Shown: piece by piece, positions 10,512-23,062 of the stretch
How the letters are laid out: each line of letters begins with the position of its first letter
Numbering within the stretch: position 1 is the first letter of the stretch
Source of the DNA: Jacaranda mimosifolia
Taxonomy: Eukaryota; Streptophyta; Magnoliopsida; Lamiales; Bignoniaceae
DNA length: 64,000 nucleotides
NCBI GenBank assembly: GCA_018894105.1
Contig: CM032131.1
Coordinates: forward strand, 2,506,501-2,570,500
Direction of reading: 5' to 3'
Notes under the pieces: generated by a model
Database searches by the model: none
Seen by the model: only the letters and a program-made list of their open reading frames with translations
What the model was told of the DNA's origin: nothing
Translations under genes and position numbers: made by a program

Positions 10512-12270
10512 TGTAAAAGCGTATGAGGTTCTGTGTGTTCCATGGCCGAGGAATTTAATTTTCTATCATGGTCTCCAACCAATGATTTGAAAACCGGACC
10601 GGACTGGCTGGTCCGACCGGTGGTCTGTCCGGTCCGGTTGAAGGCTAAAAATCGGTAGGGTTCAAAATCGATCAAAACCGGTTCGGTTCAACCGATTCAC
10701 ATTTTTTTTTATTTTATAATTTTTAATTTTTAATTTTTTTTTAAAAAGTTAAAAAAGAAAAGAGAAATTGTGAGTTGAAAATGATGATTAAAGATTTTGG
10801 ACATGTAATTTTTTGAAACATGAATTTATTTTCTTACAATTTAATAAAGTAGTAGTTATATGTGAATATTTATGTTTAATTTATTATTTTATTTTGTTTA
10901 ATCTCTCTTAAATTATGTTGAATATTTAGCATAGAAGAATTTATTTTTATTTGGAGTTGAAGTATGAAACGAATGATTACTTAAATTAATGTGAAACATT
11001 ATTTTTTATTTATTTATAATTGACTAATTGTGAAATAATATTATTTTCTAAAAAACGTACTTAAAAATAAGCAAGTTGAATTTTTTTTTCAAATAATATT
11101 CTTTCTATATCAATTGAAAGTTTTATTTTTTGGTAATATTAAAATATTAAATATATTTATAAAATTAAATATAATTATTACACAATTATTGCGTCATACT
11201 GGTTCGACCAGTGAACCAGTAATCAGTAAGGTCACCGGTTCATTGTCTGGTCTGATTTTGAGAACATTGTCTCCAACTGGTATGCTCCACCAACTAAAAC
11301 CTTGGCCACTTTATGTGGTCCTTCCCAATTAGACCTTAATTTTCCCACATATCCCAAGGCCTCAACCTTCCTGAGTACGAGATCTCCTACCTGAAAATTG
11401 CAGGGTCTGATTCTTTTGTTGAAAGTAGTCTGCATCCTCTGCTTATACTTAGTTATTATGAGACTGGCATTCTCCCTCTTTTCATCTATCAAGTCCAGTG
11501 AAACTTTGAATAGCTCATCATTATTACTGGGATCATATGACAATACTTGATAGAATTCTATCCCAATTTTTGTTAGGATCAAAGTATCCACATCGTATAC
11601 CATGCTATATGGTGTCTTACCCAAGGCCCCCTTAAGGGTGGTTTTATAGGCCCATAACACACTCGATAGCTCGTCTACCCATTTACCCCCACTTGATCCA
11701 ATCTTTTCTTTGAGCCATTCAATAGATCTCGGTTGGTCACCTCAGTCTGTCCGTTCGTTTATGGATGAGCTACTGCACCGAAGCATTGACCTATCTTTAT
11801 CTCTTTACACCAGGCTTATACTTTAGCCCCCTGAAATTGCTTTCCATTGTCTAAAACCAACTCTTTAGGGATCCCATACCGGCATACGATATTTTTCCAT
11901 AGGAACTTGATAGCACTTCTTTTTAATTTATCTTAGTTAATGGCTCTGCTTCAGCCCATTTACTGAAGTGGTCTACAACGACCAGTAGAAACTTTCTCTA
12001 CCCTACATCCACCGAAAAAGGACCAACAATGTCTATCCCCCTTTTTGCAAAAGGACAATGAGAGCTCATAGTATGCATCGATTTTGCTGGTAGATGACTT
12101 ATTTGGGAGAATTACTGACATCTCTCACATTTTCTCACTAATTTTCTCATTTCAGCTTGGATAGTAAGCTAGAAATATACTGTTTGTATATCATTTGATC
12201 CTAAGTTACTCCTCCCAAATGGTTCCCATAGCATCCTTTGTGTATTCTCTCAAGATATAATCCTCTTCTT
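10512..12270 (-). pseudogene. Element A integrase, interrupted by a MITE
   Basis: The minus-strand reading shows the zinc-binding end (VRKCERCQ near 12130), the catalytic-core motif GIDIVGPF at 12018-12041, and VDHFSKWAEAE shortly after. An open stretch, 11660-11278, holds the core end and the C-terminal SH3-like fold (VGDLVLRKV, GKLRSNWEGPHKV, GAYQLE). The last ~20 codons (IPRPWN motif) continue beyond the inserted MITE at 10571-10512, in the right order. The enzyme would insert element cDNA into the chromosome. Stops and frameshifts upstream of 11660 make it inactive. Confidence 0.85.
10580..11269. mobile_element. hAT-type MITE inside the integrase of element A
   Basis: A 690-bp AT-rich insert flanked by the perfect 8-bp duplication tctccaac (10572-10579 and 11270-11277). 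Its ends are inverted: caatgatttgaaaaccgg at the left, and the complement of the right end reads caatgttctcaaaatcag. Both ends carry dense ccggtt-type words. An 8-bp TSD with short TIRs is the hAT signature. No coding capacity. Removing one TSD copy rejoins the integrase C-terminal codons. Confidence 0.9.
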
Positions 12271-12479
12271 GTGGAGATAAACATACAACAATGGTTGGGA
12301 GAAGGCTCTCTTATACAACAACCTACCTATGATAGTGAAACGCATTGCTCTCATGCGTAATTTATTATCAGCCTCCAAATAAAATCCTTACAGATATCAG
12401 AGAATAGATGTCCATTAGTCCTGATTTTCCTCTAGAGTTAGAACTTCCATCTCAAGGCTTCCTTTCTCCAATTCCTGGA

Positions 12480-12934
12480 TTGTCAACTGTTGAGTATCAT
12501 ATTCTGCCATGGATTTAGCAATCTTCGCTAAGTAGTTAGCTCTTATATTTTCTTCCTGAGGCAATTGGTTCACTTGTAGCTTGGTCAATTGCTTTTCAAT
12601 TTATCAATCTATTATAGATATTGCACTATCTTCAACTCCTTGGCTTCATATAGTCCCTCAATTTGCTTTACCACCAACTATGAATTAGTAAATATCTGGA
12701 CATGCTTAGCCCAGCTCTATACAACCATCTTAATTCCTAAGATAGTGCTTCATATTTTGCCTCGTTATTTGAAGCCTTTAAATAAAACTTCACAGCAAAC
12801 TCCATCTCTTTTTCTTTTGGGTTGATAATCACTATCCCATCTTCACTACCACTATGCCCTGATGATCCATCAATATACATTAGCCATGCTCCCTCCTCAT
12901 CAAGCATAAGTAAATCCGTCATGAAGTTTGCCAA
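12480..12934 (-). pseudogene. Element A second RNase H domain
   Basis: 12934-12740 reads WLMYIDGSSGHSGSEDGIVI and then ASNNEAKYEAL, followed by AKHVQIFTNSQLVVKQIEG. The end of the domain, near QLPQEEN and AKIAKS, is recognisable to about 12500. This is the second RNase H found in Tat elements in addition to the one attached to RT; it degrades RNA in RNA-DNA hybrids. Frame changes near 12735 and 12600 break it. Confidence 0.8.
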
Positions 12935-12989
12935 TGCTTGTGCTTTTTTGATGTTCTTGGGGGCGTCACTTATGTCATGTTCTCACAAC

Positions 12990-14302
12990 TCAATGGCTTA
13001 CTTTGCTAATCTAGCCTTGATATTGGCTTTCCTTAGGGTTTGCTTCAAAGGATGATTAGTGTGCACATCTATAGGATGGGATAGAAAGTAAGGCCTTAAC
13101 CTTCTAGTTGTGATCACCAGGATAAGCATCAGTTTTTCAATTTCTGGATATCTCATCTCAATCGTGTGCAAGGTTTTACTAACATAATACACTAGTTTCT
13201 AGCATGATCCTTTTTCTTTGATTAGAATTGAGTTAACTGCCTGCTTGATCATAGGTAAAATGCAAAAAAAATAGTCTCATCTAACATGGGCTTTGTCAAT
13301 AAAGGGAGCTCGACAAGATAAGTCTTTAACTCTTTAAAGGAATGTTACATTTCCTCTCCCTATTCGAACTTCTTAGCTTTTCGTAATATCCCAAAAAAGG
13401 GCAAGCTTCTATTCGCAGAGTGAGATACAAACCTACTTAGAGCAGCTATCTGTCCTATCAGCCTTTGTACTTTATTGACATTTCTGGGCGGACTTATTTC
13501 CAATATTGCTCAAATTTTCTCTAGATCTATTTGCTTCTATTCCTCTTTCTATAACTAGATACCCTGAGAACTTGCCTCCCTTTACACGAAAGGCGTATTT
13601 CTCTAAGTTGAGCTTTATCCCATATTAGGGCAGGGTCTCAAAGGTCTCTTTCAAGTGCTCTACATGGTCAACCTAGCGCGTGCTCTTTACCAGCATGTCA
13701 TCAACATAAGCTTCCATATTCCAGCCTATATGGTGTTTGAACATGCGATCTACCAGCCCCTGTTATGTAGCCCCTACATTCTCAAGACGAAAAGGCATAA
13801 CTAATTAGTAATACGTTCATTGAGCAGTAATGAAGCTTACATGCTTGTGATCCTTTGGGCATCGTAGGATTTGATGATATCCCTACGAAGCGTCTATCAT
13901 GCTGAGCAACTCACACCTAGAGGTAGACTCTACCAACTTGTCAATCTTGGGAACTGGATAGAAATTCTTAGGGCAAGCTTTAATCAGGTCCCAAAAGCCT
14001 ATGCATACTTTCTATTTGTGTCCATGTTTAGGTACCAACACTATGTTAGAGATCCATTTTGGGAATTAGATTTCTACGATGTGCCTATCATCCAATAATT
14101 TTTCAATCTCCTATTGAATGATATGATCTTTTTTAAGGCCGAAATGTCTCCCTTTTTGCCTAAGTAGCTTGGCTGCAAGATCGATGTTGAGTTTGTGTTC
14201 AACTATGCTCGGGCCTATTCCTATTAATTCCTTAACAAATAAAGTAAAAGTATCCACATATTTCTTTAAAATAGTAGTAAGTTGTACCATTAAATCTGCC
14301 AT
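12990..14302 (-). pseudogene. Element A reverse transcriptase and first RNase H
   Basis: The segment opens with the N-terminal RT stretch (VKELIGIGPSIVEHKLN, 14302-14111). The palm follows (KACPKN and LLSMIDAS, 13860-13950), then the catalytic box YVDDMLVKS at 13691-13710. The connected RNase H region, 13192-12998, reads YYVSKTL, EMRYPEIEKL and YFLSHPIDVHTNHPL. Many nonsense codons interrupt it. The enzyme would copy element RNA into cDNA. The plus-strand frames here are shadows. Confidence 0.87.
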
Positions 14303-14606
14303 GAGATGTGATCATACTCGTGTAGTCTTATTGGGATCTCTTGATATCAACTTTATGGACAAAAGTTCACCCTCTGGCTCAAGCCACTGCTAATACTCTG
14401 CTTGATGAGGCGTGATCGAGCTACCTTGCCTCTACTTGTACACAACATCATTATCTTTGTGATTCTCCTTCCTCACAACATCTGTGTAACACTTCCTGGA
14501 TGTGTACTAGTTTCCCACTACTTCTCCTGCCAACTTCCCTGCTACGTACTTCAACTTCATGTGATAAGGTGAGGTAACCACCTGGTAGAGATGAAGCATA
14601 TTCCTA

Positions 14607-14891
14607 TTAAAAAATAACATTATATGAAGAAGGAGCGTCAACTACCAAAAATTTTACTATGCAAGTCTTTCGATGCATCCCTGTTCCTAAAAAAATGGGT
14701 AACGTTATCTGTCCCAACAGTTTCAAAACTTCTCTTGAGAATACAAATAAAGATGTCTCTACTGGCTCCAACAAGGTATTCTCCAAATCCATTTGTCGAA
14801 AAGCATAAAAAATTAGAATGTTAGATAAACTGCTACAATCAATGAACATACAGGCTACCTCAAATTTAGCAATCATAAGTGTGATCACCAC
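14607..14891 (-). pseudogene. Element A aspartic protease
   Basis: The minus-strand reading contains FEVACMFIDCSSLSNILIF and TLPIFLGTG, the layout of a retrotransposon pepsin-like protease. The catalytic D-S/T-G is replaced by D-C-S, so the active site itself is altered. It would process the Gag-Pol polyprotein. Confidence 0.75.
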
Positions 14892-15127
14892 GACATCCTA
14901 GTAAGGAAAATATATGGCCTTCAAGTCTTTTGACCCTAACTATATAATAGGCATGTCATTGTTAGTAGAGATAGCGGCAACCTCCAAGTTCCTATGTACA
15001 ACGGTTCTAGTTCCTACCCTCCTGGCTCGGTGAGTGTCCCCTTTTGCCGGTCCCCTAAGATTATATGAATCACTCCCTTGACAAGTCCATTTCTCAAATT
15101 CTTTTCCCCATTAGGTTGGTATATTCC

Positions 15128-16866
15128 CTACTTTTTCTCCAGTATGGGACGTCCCGTGCAATTATGTTTAGCAGTAATGACGAGCATTTTCACAAACTCA
15201 TCCAAATACCTATCTTGTATCAATTGCTCTAATTTATTCCTAAGATGATCACATTCATCCATCACATGCCCTGTATTCATTGTGAAAATGACATAATTTG
15301 TCCGATCTAGGCCTCCTAGGTGGATCTCTATAGGTGCAAGGCCACCAAAATAAATTGTGATGCTCAATATCTTGCATAACCTATTCCTATGGTATTTTTA
15401 ACAGAGTATAGTACTCAAATTTGGTGCCAACTGGCGAAGTTGAAGATGCCGCCTTGAATCTCTCTCTTCTTGTTTGGGTTTCTTGACTGCAAGAAGAATT
15501 TTCCTTTTCTCCTTTCTCTTCTCCCCTAACTCCCTCTTTTTTGCTTCACATGCTTATTCCTCATAGATGTATTTCTCTGCACAACGTAGGAGCTCATCAT
15601 AACTGCTAGCAGGCCTTCTACTTAAAGATCTGAAGAAAGAACTGGACATGAGTCCTTGAGTAAAGGCACTAGCCAGCAATTCGGGAGTGGTTGACGGAAC
15701 CTGTAGGGCAGTTGTAGTGAACCGTCTAACAAAATTTCTCAAAGTTTCACTCTCTCCTTGCCAGAATGAGAGTCAACTTTGGGTACTTCACTGGTACTCT
15801 TTGTTACTAGTGAATTAGTGTAAGAAATTGCGAGCAAAATCCTTGAATGTATGTATGGATCGTCGAGGTAACTGTCCAAACCACCGTTGGGTCATCCCTC
15901 TGAAAGTAGTCAAGAAAGTCTGATACTTCACCCCATCAGAGAATTAATATGATAGAGCTAGGTTTTTGAATTCATAAAGATGATTAGCAGGATCAGTTGT
16001 ACTAGTATACCTAGGCATTGTAAAAGAATTGTGATTTTTTGGAAAGGGATCACGCAAAATAGTTTCACTGAATGGGGAAGCTTTGATTTCTTCCTCAAAT
16101 CTTCGTGTCATCTTCCTCTTTATCTCTTTTAACTCCCTCCATATCTCTTCTATTTTTTAAATTATGTTTGCCTAGGCCTCCATTTATCCTTATCATGGCC
16201 ATGCCGCAATGACACTTGATTCTCTACCACCATTTCTGAATTATCTAACAGTTAGGTAGGAATTTTCATCCCTGGCTCTTTGGGAGGATTGTGCGTACCA
16301 ACCAACTTCATTGGTTGTCCAATAACACCCGTGCAGGTGCCACTATTAGCTCTTGTCCTCCAAAAGTGAGCAATCCGGGATTACCAGGGAGTGGTGGCCC
16401 AGCTACCACCGTGCCTTGTGCAACTACTCCCGAGAATGGTGCTATTACAGGACCTAGACCAGGAGTTCCATCAACTGGTATGGGTGTGACTGGAGCATTT
16501 GCCATCCTCATGGGTGTGTTGGAATGGCCAAAGCTGAGGTGGGAGAAAAAGGCACTAAAGTAGGGATTGGCAAGATAGTGGGTTCCATTCCCAGTAAGTA
16601 AGAGAAAATAAGGGGATTCGGTAGGTGCAGTAAACGCCGCTCCGGCGACTTAAGTGGCGGTAATGGTGCCAAATGTCGACCATAAGAAACTGGCCAACTG
16701 TTGGCTGTCATTTTCCCTACTATTGCAGCATTGAAGCAAGCCTTTCCTCTATCAAAATGACTAGCAATAAAGTTGCTAGTGGGGCACTTGAAGCGATGGT
16801 CACTACAAGCTCATTCTGAGTTACGTCCAAAGTATCTATTTCCATATTTCCTCTAGAATCACTCAT
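15128..16866 (-). pseudogene. Element A gag
   Basis: The likely start is the ATG at 16866 (MSDSRGNMEIDTLDVTQ), preceded by a very short upstream frame. A proline/glycine-rich N-terminal part covers 16711-16308. The capsid region has its clearest piece at 15742-15554 (FVRRFTTTALQVPST, LMSSSFFRSL, CAEKYIYEE). The tail at 15367-15128 holds NTGHVMDECDHLRNKLEQL and DRYLDEFV, typical of the region before protease in this lineage. Several frameshifts separate the pieces. The protein would form the virus-like particle. Confidence 0.8.
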
Positions 16867-16913
16867 TTTCTCATGTCTGAGCTCTTAATCTAGTTCCAAC
16901 AGATGTCTCTAAT

Positions 16914-17372
16914 TGATGCCAAAATAAAAATATGAAACACCAATCAAAGATCAAAGTAAAAAAAAAAAAAAAAAAACTCACTTTGATTTTCTATCAAAAG
17001 CTGATAATCTGTATTCTACGTATTACATTGTGGTTTAAATATAGCCTAATATCCACTACTTGGGCTTAACCACCCACTATCAATATAATGGATTTAACTA
17101 GATACTATGATCTCGATAGGCCTACAGCCTAATGACACGTATAACCCTACTTTCCAGCACTCTCATTGTTGCGGCTTGAACCTTTAGACATAGTGTGGCC
17201 TAGACTTAAACTCAACCCTTTATACATCCAAAGAAATTGTACTGCAGTCATTAGCTCGGTTGACATCATAGGCCCATAATTATTACAATTTGCCTCTACC
17301 AAGTTTTAGATTTAACTACTTAGTTTAGCTTAGGCACTTGGTTCAACTCGACCCTTATGATATACACCATCA
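16914..17372 (-). repeat. Element A 5' LTR
   Basis: 459 bp, TGATG...CATCA, partner of 6852-7313. It contains a poly-A tract at 16956-16976 on the plus strand and would hold the element promoter for minus-strand transcription. The 3' flank pentamer acatt nearly matches atatt at the other end. Confidence 0.9.
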
Positions 17373-19831
17373 ACATTAATAAAAGGAAAACAAATGTAAT
17401 TGATTGTAACACCTCTAAAATTCAGAAATTTGAAAAATAAGAACTTAGAAATTAAGATTTTGATTGGTCGAATTTTAGGGCTCGAAAAAGAAATAAGAAG
17501 GACTTAATTGCAAAAAATTAAAAAGTTTTGGGGTCAAAGTGGAATTTAGAAAGACTTGATTGGACCACAATTTCAAAGTTTTGGGGTTTGCATGGTTAAT
17601 ATTTTAGGTCAAAGAGGCTAATTAGAGCATTCCTTAATTGGGGGATTGAATTGAAGTTGGTGGAAATCTTGGAGGACTTAATTGAAATCTGAACAAAAGT
17701 TTTAGGGGCCAAATCAAAATCTCTATAAGTGCTCCCCATAAATATTGGAATTTGCATTTCAAACCCTCATTTCTCCTTTCTTCTCTATTGAACTATCATG
17801 AACCTCTCTCTGGCGATCTTCCATCCCCAATGGCCAAAACTCCAAAATCTTCTAGCCATCTTCTTTTCCTTGTCACAACGATCCCGCCGGCACCAAGAAT
17901 CATCCATTTTGACCGATGAATCGTTGAAAAAATTGAGGCTGACGATAGCTCACGGCAGAGCTTGGTGCATTTCCTACTTTCGGCAACATTTTGCGGTGGA
18001 CCAAGGGTGTTATGGGATGGGTTCAACTCAAGGAAGCATTTGGCGAAGTTGGTTTTGGGTTCCGACCACTGGAGCCGATGAAATTTGGAGAAAATTACGC
18101 GACGGTGTAAGGTAGCACAAATTGATTGAAGCTCAAATTGAAGGGCAATTCGATTGTGAATGGCAAAATTGACTTGTGCATCTTGTTATTTGAGCTAAAA
18201 GGTGTATTTTGGTGGTGGTTTTTTTTTTTTTTTTTTTTTCTAGTGGCTGTGCACGGCGGCCAGTGGTAACCATCCAATGGCGACGTCAGGTGACTTTCAG
18301 GCAAAACCTTCAACTCATTGCGAGGATCATGGCGGTGGTCTTGGTACAAGTTTTGAGGTCCGGTTAAGCAAATTCGTGGGTAAACAGGGGGTTAGATTAT
18401 ATATGTTTATATATATGTGATGTACCGTTATTTTCATTGGACTTTGTAATATGCCGAGGATGAGGATTTGTGTAAGATTGATACATATACATTTTATGCA
18501 TGGACTATAGTGGTTAGTGGGCCTGGATCTATATTTGTTTATGAATATTAGGATTAATTGAGTTAATTAAGCGATTAAACTATAACTTTATGAAATTGGA
18601 ACTCGAGAAATAATAATTGGGTGATTTGAGATGATATGGGATTAGGACTTGGTATATACATGTTCCAGTATAAATTTGGTAAACTTAGATTGTATTATTT
18701 TATGAAATTTTGGGAATTGTTGAGTTAATTGGAAAAGAAAACTCTAATTTTGTGAATTTGGAACCTAAGCGAAAACAATCGGGATAAGATAAATAAGGCT
18801 ATTATTGTTGATTTGGGATATGATACAAGGTTAATTGGGTAGTTGCTGATTTTACACAGTTAATAATAAGACTGTAGTTATTGAAGGTTATTGAGGTCGA
18901 ATAAGGATTTTGATTATGAATTTATTCCTTTGTTTAGGTAACAAAGGAGTAGGTCCCACAGGCCAATAGACTTCGATTGTGGTTGCAGTTTTCTGAGACT
19001 ATGGAGAAGAGGGTTTGCCAACCTAGCATTGTTTATACCCATATGTTCTTGTGGATTGACCCTGTAAGGGTTTAATATGATTAGGGCTGTAAACGGATAT
19101 TAAACGAATCGGATAGACTGTATCCATATCCGTATCCGTTTAAGTTTTATAATATCCGTATCCATATCTGTATCCGATGGATATTTTTTAATAACATCCG
19201 AATTCGTATCCGCCAGATATTATTCGAATTCGGATATATCCGTATCCGATTATAATTATTCCGAATATCCGAATCCGTTAGCTTATAATAAAATGTGTAT
19301 TTTTTTCTAATAAATTTCATTTAAAAAATAATCAAATAAATAACATAATAAAATCTAGAAAAAAAAAAAAATAACAACACACAACCAATAAAATTAGCAT
19401 ACTCCTAAGATCAAACAAACATACAAATCTCCTCAAGAATCAAAGGAAATAACAATTTTCAATACATAATACAATAATACAAAAGGAACAAAATAAAGGT
19501 TCATTTCACGACCATGCTTGAACTTCTCATCTGTTTAACACTGCAAAACATAATAAAAAAAAAAATTACTGATAAAGTTTAAGAGATTATCTATTAAAGG
19601 GGGGGAAAACACTCTATAAGAACTTATAACATACTTTACAAATAATCTCAAAAATAAAAATAAAAAAAAGTAAAGAGAAAGTACACCAAAAGCAACCATT
19701 GAAGCATCACAATAATTGGCACCATATACTCCAAAAGTTCAATCAATTATACCTATAAAAAAGTATATATTAGTCTACATTTATATGTTGATATATAAAT
19801 AAAAAAATTAAATAAATGAAAGAAATACTCA

Positions 19832-21841
19832 TTACTTACAATCATTTTCAATTGTTGGCAACCAATCTTTAACACAAAATAAACACTCCACCGTTTCAGA
19901 ATTTAGTGAGGCACAAGTATCATCAATAATTCTACGTGCTTGACTAAAAGTGGACTCCGATGGTACCGTAGTACATGGAATTGCCAAAATATCACGAGCC
20001 AATTTTGCAAGATTTGGAAATCTTACTCCATTATGCTTCCACCAACCCAAAATATCAAATGAGACACTTTCTTCATCATTATAGGGGACTAACCCTTCAT
20101 CCAAATACAACTCAATCTCACTTTTTTTAGCAACACTTGTCATACTAGATTGAGCTGCGAGCACTTTAAACATTGCAATAAGAGAGTTTTGGGACTTTGA
20201 AGAATCGACATGGCTAGAAGAAGACTCACAAACATCAGCGACATTGACGCATGAATTTTCCTCATATTCCGAAACTAATTCAACCCAAAAAGTACGAACT
20301 TTGCTTACATAAAAATCTGCACTCTCACCATACATATTGTTACAAGCAAGCTCAACAAATTTCATCTTGTACCTAGGATCAAGAATTCCAGCAATAGTCA
20401 ACACCATGTTGCATTCATCCCAATACTTATCAAGCTTTGTTTGCATCAAGAGTGCCATCATTTGAATATTTTCATCATCACTCTTACTCCACTTCATCAA
20501 CTCTGCTCTAATCAAACAAACATTAGTAAAGTACACAGGTGCAGTTGGATAGTTACTTCCAGAAAGCTCTAAAGTAGCATCCTTAAATACTTTCAAATGA
20601 TCACAAATTTTTGCCCCCATTTCCCATTCCTCATTTGAAGGTAAAAATTTATAATCATTATCCAAATCAGCCAAGCGGTTAAATGCTTCTTTAAGCTCTA
20701 AAGCATTCACAAGCATATCATATGTTGCATTCCATCTAGTTTCACAATCCAAACTAACACGCCTCTTAGGATTAAACCGAGTTTGACTCAAAGCAAGAGA
20801 AAATTTTTCATCCCTTTGTACTGATTGATTGATGTAATTGACACTATCACGGATTTTTTCAATTAATCCACGAACAACATCAAGTCCACTTTTAACAATC
20901 AAGTTCAATATATGGGCAAAACATCGAATATGAAACATGTCACCATTGTGCAAAAGTGATTTCTTATCATTCAACCATTTTCTCATGCCATCCAACATTC
21001 CAGAATTTTGAGAGGCATTATCCACAACCACAACAAATAACTTCTTGTCAATATTCCATTCCAAAACACGATTTCCATCACATAAAGATAAGCCATAATG
21101 TGGATACTGAACAACATGAAAAGCAATCAATCTTTTGTGCAATTTCCAATCAGAATCAATGTAATGACAAGTCACACAAAAATATCCACGATTCTGATGA
21201 TCAGATGTCCACCCATCAGTTGTAAGTGTGACTCGAGAAGTTAAATTTTCAATTTCTTGATAAACTCTCATTTTCTCCTCATTGTAAACATTCACTAAAT
21301 CATTTTTCACAGTATTTCTTGATCGATGCTTATATGATGGCACACAATAAGATATTCACAATCTGAAATACTCATACTGAGCCATAAGAAAAGGCAAATT
21401 ATGCTTCGCAATCATTTTAGCAAATAAAGCTCTCTCAACTGTAGAATCAAACTTATGTGTTGTCATCTTAGGAGTAGGGTCAAGACTACTAATAGATTTA
21501 CCAATAAATGCTTGTCGAATGTCACTTGATTTATTCTTAAGAGGGCAATTTTGAACATGATTTTTCAAATGAGTTGTTCCACTTTTACTAGAGCCATCAA
21601 ATTTTCTTTTTCAATAGATGCAAGTGGCAGTAACATTGCCCTTACCCCCCACTGATTCCCTATTATAGTGTTCCCATACGGCATATGTTAATTTTCTATG
21701 CTTAACTTCAATTTGTTGAGTGTTACATGGTGTAGAATCAACATTATCAACATGTTCAGTAGTAGGATTTATACCTATACTTGAACTTGTAGTAGATGGT
21801 GTAGAAGTACTAGTAACTGGAAGATTTGGAGTATGTGACAT
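19832..21841 (-). pseudogene. hAT transposase (BED finger, RNase H-like core, hATC), two in-frame stops
   Basis: One frame of 670 codons, starting MSHTPNLPVTS at 21841, is interrupted only by TGA at codon 77 (21611-21613) and TGA at codon 162 (21356-21358). No frameshift is needed. A BED zinc finger occupies roughly codons 50-105; the first stop falls on the second cysteine of its C-x2-C pair (CIY-stop-KRKF), and THLKNHVQNC supplies the other ligands. The catalytic core shows TLTTDGWTS (Asp near codon 209) and VVVDNASQNSGM. The C-terminal dimerisation region has FDILGWWKHN, LARDILAI and TVPSESTFS. Overall it resembles plant RICESLEEPER/DAYSLEEPER-type hAT proteins. The protein would cut and paste elements with matching ends. 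Plus-strand frames here are shadows. Confidence 0.93.
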
Positions 21842-22097
21842 AATTCAACAATTTCTTTTTCAAAAACTTGTTGAACAATAAAAAAAATAATCAAACATTG
21901 CCCAAAAATAATTTACACTAAAATAACTACATAATTCATAATCACAATTTATATAATTATAACTTTAACACTAAAATAATTTACCTTTGACAATGCCCAA
22001 AAATGTAAAATTTCAAACCTGCACAATTAAATAAAACATCAATATAATTTAATTGGGTGGAAGACAAAAATAAATAAAAATATGAAGAGGGGGAGTT

Positions 22098-22345
22098 TAA
22101 TAGTCTGGAACCAGAAGTTTTCTGGTTCCAGAAGCTATTTCCAGCTTCTGGACTGCTCCTCAGAAGTTGTTTCCAGCTTTTGGAACCAGAAGGAGTAGTC
22201 CAGAAGCTGGAAACAGAGCAATCCAGAAGCTAGAAACAGCTTCTGGAACCAGAAAATAACTGCTCATTTTCTGGTTCTAGAAGGACTACTCCAACTTCTG
22301 GAACTAGAAGCTGGCCGCCAGCTTCTGCTGGTTCCAGATTTATTG
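22098..22345. repeat. Clustered inverted and direct copies of an 'agcttctggaaccagaa' motif
   Basis: Upstream of the transposase start the words ttctggaaccagaa, ccagaagctggaaaca and their complements recur about ten times in 250 bp in both orientations. One recurring form is ctgtttccagcttctgg. Such density of near-palindromes suggests a protein-binding or hairpin-forming segment. Its role in the transposon is unknown. Confidence 0.7.
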
Positions 22346-22470
22346 GCCGCCGAGGCTGCTGGCCTCGCAACCCCGGCGAGCCAGCAAACAAAATGGGGCT
22401 GGCCGACGGAGAGGCCAGCCCTGTCGCCTCCCAGCAGCTTCTCGCCGGCGCTTTTGCCGGCGAGAGGTAA
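22310..22470. other. GC-rich patch in the hAT 5' region
   Basis: A GC-rich stretch in otherwise AT-rich DNA, with inverted ggctggcc/ggccagcc and gccggcga/tcgccggc words. It sits upstream of the transposase gene, where a promoter would be expected, but no TATA box was identified. It could instead be captured sequence. Confidence 0.5.
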
Positions 22471-23062
22471 CTACATGAAAATAAAAATAAAAAAAAAATG
22501 AGAGAAGGGAAGAGGAGTACCGTGTGGCTACTGTAGAGTGAAAGAATGAGGTGAAATTGAATGTAAAATGGGAGATAGGGTTTAATGAATGGTGATTTGG
22601 TTTTTTTTTTTTTTTACATTTTTTTATATTTTATTTTGATAATTTTTATTTTATTGTAGTAATTAATTTTTAAAATTTTTAAATTTAATTATTCATCAAT
22701 TTTTTATATAGGACTCTGATTTATATTTTGATATTTAATATTTTTGTATCTTATATTTTAATGTAAATTTAAAAAATTAGTTTTTACGATGGCTATTGAA
22801 TATTGATATTTAATTTTAGATATGTAGATATAACAATGTTAATCAATAAAAATATTCTCTATTATTAATATTTTGGGGTTTAAAATTTATAAAATTATGA
22901 GATTTTAGAATTTAGAGTTTAAGTGTTATATTTAGATAAAATTTATTACTTTTCTAAATTAATAATAGTACAACTCTACAAAAAATAAAATTATGAAATG
23001 ATATTTTCATCTTATATTACATGTATATAGTTAGATATTTTAAAATATTTAAAAATTATTTA

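Larger units (their letters stand above)
6852..17372 (-). mobile_element. Element A: Ty3/gypsy LTR retrotransposon, Tat lineage, degraded
   Basis: Direct repeats at 6852-7313 and 16914-17372 begin TGATG and end CATCA and flank 9.6 kb of interior. On the minus strand the order is gag, protease, RT, RNase H, a second RNase H and integrase. An additional gene runs on the opposite strand between integrase and the 3' LTR. A second RNase H plus an antisense extra ORF is characteristic of plant Tat elements. Flanking pentamers are atatt (6847-6851) and acatt (17373-17377), a one-mismatch TSD. The LTRs differ by many substitutions and small indels and every gene has stops or frameshifts, so this is an old insertion. 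A 690-bp hAT MITE splits the integrase gene. Confidence 0.92.

Noticed and set aside
16291..16563. 90-residue plus-strand frame near element A gag
   Set aside because: Shadow of the proline-rich gag N-terminal region on the minus strand.
20956..21225. Plus-strand frame opposite the hAT transposase
   Set aside because: Antisense shadow of the conserved transposase core.
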